Origin: Botryllus schlosseri
Lineage: Eukaryota > Chordata > Ascidiacea > Stolidobranchia > Styelidae
Length of the DNA stretch: 26,681 bases
Direction of reading: 5' to 3'
Assembly: GCA_000444245.1 (NCBI GenBank)
Contig: ATSW01008062.1
Location: forward strand, 1 to 26,681
Under the pieces are notes generated by a model that searched no databases, was not told the DNA's origin, and saw only the letters and a list, made by a program, of their open reading frames with translations. Position numbers and translations under genes: made by a program. Shown here in pieces: positions 20,117 to 26,681 of the stretch. Within the stretch, counting starts at the first letter, position 1, and each line of letters starts with the position of its first letter.

Positions 20117-20368
20117 ATCGATCTCGCCTTACGAAACATACCATCTCTTTTTGTCACCTGCCCTTTTTTGTTATCATCTTTTAGTTTCAATCTAGTGTGC
20201 ATGCCTTGTTTTTTACATCGCCTTGCCCAGGTTTCGGAGACATTTTGACACCCTCCTCTCATATCGATCTCGCCTTCCGACACATGTCACCTCTATTTGT
20301 AACCTGTTCTTTCATGTCATCATTTATTACTTTTCATCCAGTGTGCACGCTTCTTTTTTACATCGCCA
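20117..20368 (+). repeat. Tandem pair of about 107-base repeats, 146-base period
   Basis: Copy one (20117-20225) and copy two (20263-20368) both start ATCGATCTCGCCTT and end TTTTTTACATCGCC, with CATCTTTTAGTTTCAATCTA and CATTTATTACTTTTCATCCA between. The same pair exists at 25228-25490, so it predates the segmental duplication. The short frames here (20089-20436) are not supported as genes. Confidence 0.75.
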
Positions 20369-20437
20369 TGGTCATTTGTCTATTCTTTCAGTTCAGTTAT
20401 TCTCAATTGCCGAGTGGCCTGGTCCATAGCAAGTGAT

Positions 20438-20590
20438 CGACCCACAATGGTGCGACAAAGCGCTAGAAAATAGGTAGGGTCCAGAAATAAACAGAATATT
20501 GTGGATGGCACGTAACTGGCATCAATTTCCTTGTGGTCACAAAAAGATAGATATTTGAACTTTTCAATTCATTGTTACTGCTAGGATGCC
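20438..20590 (+). repeat. Conserved upstream block, copy 5 (before G)
   Basis: Landmarks are GATCGACCCACAATGGTGCG (20437), GCGCTAGAAAATAGGTAGGG, ATATTGTGGATGGCACGTAA, TGTGGTCACAAAAAGATAGA and ATATTTGAACTTTTCAATTC. It lies about 1.09 kb before the ATG of G. It is closest to the copy at 25563. Confidence 0.6.
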
Positions 20591-21470
20591 ATACCCAGGT
20601 GGTAAGAGAATATTCGACTCGAGTCTTGATACTTGTCTCTAAATCCAATAGTTCAGGTATGAGATATTGACCAGCCCTAGTCGCCACCACAATGTGAGTG
20701 AGGCTGTATAGGCCCGTATCTATTTAGTGTTTACTGCTCAAATTTTATGCTAAATATGTACAATGCACATGATGCTTGTGTATTCTGTGATAACGCCAGA
20801 AAAGAATTAAACAATTAAGACCTGGTAAAGGTTTGAGAGCTGTGTTCCAGACATTAGGCATCATTGCACTTATGTGATGAAATGGGTTTAAAAATCTAGA
20901 TTTCCCTATTGTGCTATGTTCTGGTTATACTCGTAAAAATCAGTTTAAATCTGAAGAAGGGAAACACAACTTTCTGCTCTCTTTGGTTTCTATTGTGTGA
21001 ACCTTGATATTTCAGAGGTTTGTGTTTGGAAACCAACGTTGGAATGTTTTAGGCCTACTCTATATTGTACGTGACATGTACATTCCTCTTTAATAGCACA
21101 TTTTTTCATCAATCCTAATATTCTTGATCGAATTTCCAATGAACTGTAACTTCCGACTCTCTGCGTGTTGACTGCTTGAACAATTTTAGAAAAAAAACTG
21201 CTCTGGGTGTGAAAATGTATTTATCGTTCAGACTGCTTGCTGCTGTGCTTCTGATACCATTATTTTTTGCTGCTACTGCAAGTAATTTTATTGTGCTTTA
21301 AATATCAATAGCTCCACTGGTTGGTACGGATGATTTCAAAACTTCTATTTGCATTTGAATACCATCAATCGCCACTTGACAACCTTCGGGTTTGGGATGT
21401 GTTTAGTAGTGAACTTCTGCCGTTCTATCACCTGCTTCTCTTGCTCTAATTGTTTGAAATCTTTTTGCAG
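20591..21470 (+). other. Intergenic and intron-like region before copy G
   Basis: No gene is seen. The first half repeats 15000-15330 and 25715-26180. From about 21230 (GACTGCTTGCTGCTGTGCTT) the sequence matches the region before E (13475), including TGCATTTGAATACCATCAAT (21350; 13591), up to the acceptor AG at 21469-21470 (CTTTTTGCAG). Confidence 0.45.
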
Positions 21471-21523
21471 CAATTATCTATAATATTCCAGATAATTAAG
21501 TTGCGACTGCTGCATTGAATCAC

Positions 21524-21909
21524 ATGTACGTCACAGCTACAACTTCTTCTTACCGGGCGGAAATGACGGAGCTACTTCGCAACGTCGTGATGTTTCCAGT
21601 GTAAATATTTGTGAGTTCTGCGGAAAAGGATTCAGCAGCAAATCAAACATGGGACTCCATATGAAACGCCACACTGGAGTGACCGACTTCGAGTGTGAAA
21701 TATGTGGGAAGCCCTTCATTAACAAATGCTATATGAGAAGACACATGAAAATTCACACGGGATCGAAAGAGTTTGAGTGGGAAATATGTTGGAAATGGTT
21801 TTATCAAAAGTCTAATTTGATAATGCATTCTACATTACACAATCACGATTTTGGAATGTGTTTGACGTCGGTAGCATCTTTGGATTGCTATGGTACCAGT
21901 AACCATTGA
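21524..21909 (+). pseudogene. C2H2 zinc-finger pseudogene G, truncated to three fingers
   Basis: The ATG at 21524 gives MYVTATTSSYRAE, but a missing base relative to H (after TACCGGGC) puts it out of frame and it stops at TAA near 21604. In the correct frame the leader continues (GNDGATSQRRDVSS) into CEFCGKGFSSKSNMGLH and CEICGKPFINKCYMRRH, both with complete ligands. A third finger has Trp for the first Cys (WEICWKWFYQKSNLIMH). After the third finger the frame runs into sequence related to the 3' region of C, ending at 21909. The finger order (1-like, 4-like, then 2-like of E) differs from the family, suggesting unequal recombination. Not functional. Confidence 0.82.
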
Positions 21910-23040
21910 CAACACGCTACTTAAGGCATTCAAGTATAAACATGATTTAATCGTGCTCCAATAGGGAAGATGTATTTTCTTTGAAATTCACATTGGGATC
22001 ATGAGATGTTTTTAAAATTGACGCACAGCGTTAGCTTATGGGTATTTATCATTCACTTTGGGGGATTAGGTATGTATTTCATCATGGCATAGCGCTGCAT
22101 TTTGTACGTAATTTTTAGTCTTTGTTATCAAAGCCAGAGGTGCCAAGTTCCGGGGTGGCGGCCATCCCATACAAAATGTGCAATTGGTCACGAACGGACG
22201 TACTGGTAATCGATAAGCGCTAATATTAAAGCATCAGACGAAGTGTGCTGAGGCCGAGTTATCAAAAGATTGGACAGGCCTTGATCACCTCAAATTGGTT
22301 CTATTACAGATCAGATTCCACAACAGACTTCATCATATTGATTTGTGAAATATTTCGTCGCGACCGAGGCTGCGTATTCAATTGCTCGAGTTCGTGTTGT
22401 TGAATAGTTTCTATTGAAATGATAGTTTCTATTGAAATGATTATGAGGAATCGGCAATTGACGGCACCGCCAGACTCGCTGGGGAGCTTATGCGTGTATG
22501 TGTAACTCCGCATTATTATGATTATCGACATTTACGCATGTACTCAAACTCAACCCTAATAAATTAATGCTACCATGGTTAATTTGAACCCTCTCTTTTT
22601 TCGTCTAACCATTCCATCTAAAAATAAAAGTCGGCGTCTATGAAAGCAACCACATACTTTTTACTTCGTTCATTTCATCCAATGAGAAGTAGCGTTCAAA
22701 TATATTAGCATCTCAGTCGTCAGCATAATTCATGACATGCAGATTCGGTATCATCTCTTCAGATCATTATTTGGAAAATTACTCTATTATTCTTTCAACT
22801 CTGGTCGCTAAGATACAACTATTGTTCAGATCGCCCATTTGAATGCTTCTCGGGCCATAATTTATTTGTCTATACTATTTTGACATCTCACCGAGTAGAA
22901 ATTCGTGGTATTGGCTACACTTTTACTTGAATAGCAACAATGACTTAATTGTCGCTTCTCGGTATATTGTGTAATAAATAGGCCTATGATCTTTAGTGCT
23001 CTGAAAATGGTTTTGATGCTGTAATCATAGGGTACCATGC
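21910..23040. other. 3' flank of G, unique stretch, and intron-like region of H
   Basis: Up to about 22110 the sequence matches the 3' region of D (TTTCATCATGGCATAGCGCT). From about 22130 to 22860 I see no gene and no similarity to other units; it may be an old insertion. From about 22880 the 70-base motif returns (GTAGAAATTCGTGGTATTGG, 22898), marking the intron-like region of H. The 119-codon minus frame at 22862-23221 crosses an insert boundary and is rejected. Confidence 0.35.
22404..22439 (+). repeat. Perfect 18-base tandem duplication
   Basis: ATAGTTTCTATTGAAATG is repeated twice without spacer. It lies in the unique stretch between G and H, in no coding context, and looks like slippage or a small duplication. 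Confidence 0.9.
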
Positions 23041-23240
23041 CTCCACTTTTAAGAGGATTCGTCCTCTTTTTTGACTTTGAAAGTATCCTCGAAGGACTCC
23101 CAAACGTCCTCTTTTTTTGTGAATCTCGGTTAAATGCACGGTAAAATTCGACTGAGATACTGTAAATCAGCTCTGAAATAACGCTTCGGCGGCTATTTCG
23201 GGACCTGAGCCTAATAGTCAACCAACAGAGAATTCAACGA
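23041..23240. mobile_element. Probable insert in the intron-like region of H
   Basis: Homology to the regions before E and G is interrupted between TGCTGTAATCATAG and TTAATTTCTGCACACAG. The inserted sequence contains AAGAGGATTCGTCCTCTTTT and ACGTCCTCTTTTTTTG, a GGACGTCCTCTTT-rich pattern seen in some animal DNA transposons. Clear inverted ends or a target duplication were not found, so family and limits are uncertain. Confidence 0.35.
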
Positions 23241-23249
23241 GAGTGTTAA

Positions 23250-23262
23250 TTTCTGCACACAG
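23250..23262 (+). other. 3' splice acceptor before gene H
   Basis: TTTCTGCACACAG ends in AG at 23261-23262, followed by CATTAAAG, as at F. The exon would start at 23263, 32 bases before the first ATG. Short pyrimidine tract; the insert just upstream may have altered the branch-point region. Confidence 0.5.
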
Positions 23263-23294
23263 CATTAAAGAATATTATTCGCGATATTAAAGTA

Positions 23295-24317
23295 ATGGCT
23301 GCTGCATTGAATCGCATGAATGCCGCAGCGGGAAAGTCTTCATACCAAGTCGGAAATGAAGGAGACCATTCGCAACGTCGTAACGTTTCGTATGAAAATA
23401 TTTGTGAGGTCTGCGGAAAAGGATTCAGCAGCAAGTCTAGCATGGGACGCCATATTAAAATTCACACTGGAGTAAAAGAGTTCGAGTGTGAAATATGTGA
23501 CAAAAGGTTTTTGCAAAGTTCTCATCTAGTTGTTCATTCTTTATTACACACGGGAAAGAAGGACTATAAATGTGATGTTTGCGGGAAGACATTCAGCAAT
23601 AAAAGCAACATGAACAAGCACATGAAATTTCACGTCGGATTTAAAGAGTTTGAGTGTGATATATGTGCAAGACCATTCATCAACAAACATGACATGAGAT
23701 ATCACATGAAAATTCACGCCGAATTGAAAGAATTTGAATGCGACATCTGCGCTAAAAGATTTCTGAGAAGGTCCGAGCTACAATATCATTCTTCTGCCCA
23801 CGTAGGAATCAAAGATTATATGTGTGATGTATGCGGGAAATCATTCAACGCAAAATCTGAACTGAGAACTCACATTAAAATTCATGACGGAGTGAAAGAG
23901 TTTGGGTGTTCTATATGCGGTAAAGGTTTTGTAACAAAAGGTAATTTGAAAAAACATTGTTTGATTCATGCCGGATCGAAATATTACAACTGTCATATAT
24001 GCGGAAAATGTGTCGGACGAAAAGATCAACTAAAAAGACATTATTCGACTCACAGCGACGAGAATAAACACAAGTGCGGCATTTGCGGTAAAGCATTTCG
24101 TCACAGGTCGCACATTGAAGCACACGTGAAGATGGCTCACATAGATAAAAAAGAGTACGAGTGCGATATATGCGGGAAAAATTTTGTGCAAAAGCGTGGA
24201 TTAAAAATTCATTATGCCATCCATATGGGAATGAATTACCAGTGTAAAGTATGTGGGAAATCTTTTACTGACAAGTCCAACTTGAGAAGACACAACATGA
24301 TCCACACGAAAGTATGA
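23295..24317 (+). CDS. C2H2 zinc-finger protein H, eleven fingers
   Basis: A 340-residue protein and the most complete member of the cluster, probably a nuclear DNA-binding regulator. The first ATG (23295, context AGTAATGG) is taken as start; the ATG seven codons on (23316) matches the leader start of the paralogs and could be used instead. Residues 1-36 are a leader without known domain. Eleven C2H2 fingers follow at 37-57, 65-85, 93-113, 121-141, 149-169, 177-197, 205-225, 233-253, 261-282, 290-310 and 317-337. All zinc ligands are present. Finger 8 lacks the usual Phe (CHICGKCVGRKDQLKRH), which may weaken folding; finger 9 has HX4H. Predicted contact residues (-1,2,3,6) include QSHV, NSNK, RSEY, RDQR and DSNR. 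Linkers lack the Pro of TGEKP. The frame ends HTKV and TGA. Single exon, no break. Confidence 0.92.
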   Translation: MAAALNRMNAAAGKSSYQVGNEGDHSQRRNVSYENICEVCGKGFSSKSSMGRHIKIHTGVKEFECEICDKRFLQSSHLVVHSLLHTGKKDYKCDVCGKTFSNKSNMNKHMKFHVGFKEFECDICARPFINKHDMRYHMKIHAELKEFECDICAKRFLRRSELQYHSSAHVGIKDYMCDVCGKSFNAKSELRTHIKIHDGVKEFGCSICGKGFVTKGNLKKHCLIHAGSKYYNCHICGKCVGRKDQLKRHYSTHSDENKHKCGICGKAFRHRSHIEAHVKMAHIDKKEYECDICGKNFVQKRGLKIHYAIHMGMNYQCKVCGKSFTDKSNLRRHNMIHTKV

Positions 24318-25227
24318 GTGTGATATATGTCGAAGAGTATCATTGAAAAGCCTTTTCGATTGTGCATAATTTTGCACTTCATCGATTGTCGGACGATTAA
24401 GATTTGACACTTTATGAAACGATTCAGTCAAGACTGATCTTTGCATTATAGCTGTCATAAATTTAGTTGCTTTTATCTGAGTGAAATTTCTGGTCAGTAG
24501 AAGTGATATCCGTGCATATCACGTTGTGGGAAATCGGGTCGGAGTCTATTATTTGTGAACAATCCGCATCGAGCATTGATTGTAGTGATCCGAGCTGTGT
24601 TCTACAGACAATATTTTCTAGTTTTGACAGTCGTTTAAGCCTTAAAACGTTGACCAGTCGTATTACAGCATCCAAAACATGCAGCACCAATATGTGCACA
24701 ATAGTATACTGAAAATTTCTTTTAAGTGAAGTAGTGTTCAAAGCACAGCATTGTCTCAAATCGCAATGAAATTGATATTAGAAACTACTAATTTTCTCGC
24801 TATGGAGGGTATATAACGTTCCATTCCTCCTCATGTGGTTGCATTAAAGTAGACATTTTAACATTCCAAATTATCTATACTGTTATAATGTCCAAATGGG
24901 TAAAACTTGACTCGACTCTACGCCTAGCTGAATGACCTCGATCTTCGTTTGAAGATGCTGCTTATATATAGACTGATTTGATAGCTTTTATACATAGAAA
25001 TGCAGTATGAAATCATGATCTTCTGTCGAAATATAGTATGCCCTGTATTTAAAACTGTTGACCAATAATGATACTGCCATCAAATATGTCGGAGCTGCAA
25101 TGTTGAACAGTATCTTGCCGGCTATCCGACAGTCATCGGGCACATGTTCACATTCAAATCGAAATACAAACAATTTCTACTGNATCAGATACTAGGTAGT
25201 TAGCCCTCTGGTTTATCAGACCTTTTT
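24318..25227 (+). other. 3' flank of gene H, non-coding
   Basis: It matches 18644-20116 minus the MITE. Minus-strand frames at 24201-24458, 24463-24759 and 24988-25173 have no counterpart that stays open in the paired copy. The exact empty site of the MITE lies at 24961-24968. No early AATAAA is seen. One ambiguous base is at 25183. Confidence 0.4.
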
Positions 25228-25490
25228 ATCGATCTCCCCTTCTAAATTATACCATCGCTTTTTGTCACTTAACCTTTTATGTTGTCATCTTTTAGTTTCA
25301 ATCTAGTGTGTATGCCTCCTTTTTTACATCGCCTTGGTCAGGTGGGTGTCTGATTTCGAAGACATTTTGACACCTTCCCCTCATATCGATCTCCGCTTTC
25401 GACACATGTCACCTCTTTCTGTAACCTGTCCTTCAGGTCATCATCTTTTACTTTTCATCTAGTGTTCATGCCTCCTTTTTTACATCCCCT
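25228..25490 (+). repeat. Tandem pair of about 107-base repeats, second occurrence
   Basis: Copies at 25228-25334 and 25385-25490 match the pair at 20117-20368 in order and spacing. The spacer here is longer by about ten bases (CAGGTGGGTGTCTGATTTCG, 25340). Confidence 0.75.
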
Positions 25491-25562
25491 TCGCCATTTG
25501 TGTATTATTTCTTCAATTATTTTCAACCGCCGATCCGCGGAACGGGCTGGTCTATAGCAAGT

Positions 25563-25715
25563 GATCGACCTGCAATACTGCCACAAAGCGCTAGAAAATA
25601 GATAGAGTCCTGAAATAAACAAAATATTGTGGATGGCATTTAACTGGCATCAATTTCCTTGCGGTCGCAAAAAGATCGATATTTAAACGTTTCAATTCAT
25701 TGTTACTGCTGGGAT
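25563..25715 (+). repeat. Conserved upstream block, copy 6 (before a gene beyond the window)
   Basis: GATCGACCTGCAATACTGCC (25562), GCGCTAGAAAATAGATAGAG, ATATTGTGGATGGCATTTAA, TTGCGGTCGCAAAAAGATCG and ATATTTAAACGTTTCAATTC. This copy has the clearest TATTTAAA core. Confidence 0.6.
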
Positions 25716-26181
25716 GCCATACCCAAGTGGTAAGAGAATACTAGACTCGAGTCTTGATACTTGTCTCTAAATCCAATAGCTCAGGTATGAGATATCGACC
25801 AGCCCTAGTCGCCACCACAATGTGAGTGAGGCTGCATAGGCCAGTATCTATTAGTATTTACCGCTCAAATTTTATCCTAAATGTGTACAATGGACATGAT
25901 GCTTGTGTACTCTGTGATAACGCCAGAAAAGAATTTAACAATTAGGACCCAGTAAGCATTTGAGAGCTGTGTTCCAGACAGGGGGCATCATTGCATATAT
26001 GTGATGAAATAGGTTTAAAAATAACAATTTCCCGATATCTGCTATGTTCTGGTAATATTCGTAAAAATTAGTTTAAATTGAAGAAGGGAAACACAACGTT
26101 CTGCTCTCTTTGGTATGTATTGAGCGAACCTTGATATTTCAGAGGTTTGTGTTTGGAAACCAAAGGTGAAATGTTCTAGGC

Positions 26182-26436
26182 CAGTGGTTCTTAACCTTTT
26201 TTTTTAGACAGGCCCCCCTTTTTGATGGTGAAAAATTTCGCGCCCCCATTATCGGCATATCACAAAATCCCACTGGGATGCTAGCAACCTCAATCGATTG
26301 TTTGGTGGTATGGAAGGTTATGAATGTTTATGAGAGAGTAAAAAATATGAAATTGGGTCTATAGAGAGAGAAACATACGTTCAGATGTTTCACGCCCCCC
26401 TAAGGGGGGTGCGCCCCCAAGGTTGAGAACCCCTTG
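26182..26436 (+). mobile_element. Short hAT MITE, sibling of the nested element at 10975
   Basis: The ends are CAGTGGTTCTTAACC and GGTTGAGAACCCCTTG. TCTAGGCC occurs on both sides (26175-26182 and 26437-26444), an 8-bp duplication that overlaps the first base of the element. The paired segment has the undisturbed site (TTTTAGGCCTACTC, 21047-21060). The interior matches the element at 10975-11273 in reverse orientation. Confidence 0.88.
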
Positions 26437-26458
26437 TCTAGGCCTACTCTACATTGTA

Positions 26459-26681
26459 CAGTACTGTAATTTTCCATGTATAATGCGCAAAATTCTACTG
26501 ATTTTATGCCCTAAAATAGGTGGGTGGGTATTATACATGGGTACAACTAGTTTTGAAAAAAATCTCCCTCGATCCAAAACTCGAAATCACACCTTTCTTC
26601 ATGTTTGTTCCCAATCGCGCATCACCTCTGGCCATCGTGCCCATAATTCGTATTATAGAGTATAACGCGCTGCCAAATAGA
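26459..26681. mobile_element. Probable TA-targeting DNA transposon, cut by window edge
   Basis: Homology to the F-side segment stops after CTCTACATTGTA (26447-26458; CTCTATATTGTA near 21058). The following sequence has TTTCCATGTATAATGCGC and, inverted, GTGGGTATTATACATGGG (26522-26539), resembling the remnant at 7196. This suggests an insert at TA whose other end lies outside. The 80-codon frame at 26423-26665 crosses the boundary and is not supported. Confidence 0.4.

Larger units (their letters stand above)
17589..21065 (+). repeat. Segmental duplication, copy 1 (gene F to start of unit G)
   Basis: About 3.0 kb, after discounting the MITE at 19293, is collinear with 23263-26460. Beyond the array the match continues through ATAATTTTGCACTTCATGG (18690), AGCACAGCATTGTC (19073), TATACTGTTATAATGTCCAA (19206), the tandem pair at 20117-20368 and GAGAGCTGTGTTCCAGACAT (20836). 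The paired segments show substitutions and small indels throughout, so the duplication is not recent. Confidence 0.8.
23263..26460 (+). repeat. Segmental duplication, copy 2 (gene H to window end)
   Basis: Collinear with 17589-21065. It lacks the MITE of copy 1 and has its own inserts at 26182 and 26459. Since copy 1 leads into pseudogene G, a further finger gene is expected roughly 500 bases or more beyond the window, allowing for the insert at the edge. Confidence 0.8.

Noticed and set aside
20089-20436. Short frames over the tandem pair
   Set aside because: They follow the repeat structure, and the paired copy at 25228 does not keep them open.
22130-22860. Possible further transposon between G and H
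   Set aside because: The stretch is unique here, but I could find no inverted ends or target duplication, so it is left as unexplained non-coding sequence.
22862-23221. 119-codon minus-strand frame upstream of H
   Set aside because: It spans intron-like sequence shared with other units and a probable insert, so it cannot be a conserved gene.
1-26681. tRNA, rRNA or CRISPR-like arrays
   Set aside because: No tRNA box pattern, rRNA segment or regularly spaced identical repeat with unique spacers was seen on reading both strands; the repeated sequence is explained by tandem units and transposons.

Overview
This is animal nuclear DNA (single-exon C2H2 zinc-finger reading frames, cut-and-paste transposons with 8-bp target duplications, long AT-rich non-coding stretches). 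It carries a tandem cluster of C2H2 zinc-finger genes, all on the + strand. Base composition, many non-autonomous hAT elements, short TTTYAG-type splice acceptors and non-TGEKP finger linkers suit an invertebrate, perhaps a marine deuterostome such as a tunicate, but the species cannot be fixed from sequence alone.

Layout. 1-424 is the right end of a hAT-like element. Three repeat units follow, carrying pseudogenes A (2652-3624), B (5611-6719) and C (8024-8994). A gene-free stretch (about 9346-11874) holds a hAT element with a second hAT inside it. Then come copy D (12534-12656, reduced to a 40-codon leader with no fingers), pseudogene E (13761-14426), a 1.57-kb hAT element with another nested inside (15333-16899), intact-looking gene F (17648-18577, 10 fingers), a hAT MITE (19293-19799), truncated copy G (21524-21909) and intact gene H (23295-24317, 11 fingers). 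The sequence after H repeats the F-to-G interval up to the window end, so another copy probably lies just outside.

How it fits together. Each copy has the same plan: a conserved non-coding block, an intron-like stretch, a conserved 3' splice acceptor 50-90 bases before the start, a short N-terminal leader (MNVTATTSS-like), then the finger array in one exon. Only F and H look functional. They are probably nuclear DNA-binding regulators; no KRAB, ZAD, BTB or SCAN domain is visible. The others show birth-and-death evolution: frameshifts, stops, lost zinc ligands, internal finger duplication and whole-array deletion. Between F and H the predicted DNA-contact residues differ far more than the rest of the fingers, as expected for a family diversifying its targets. 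Seven hAT-like elements are bounded well enough to call, four of them with perfect 8-bp duplications. Several are missing at the matching site of a sister unit, so their insertions can be ordered relative to the unit duplications.
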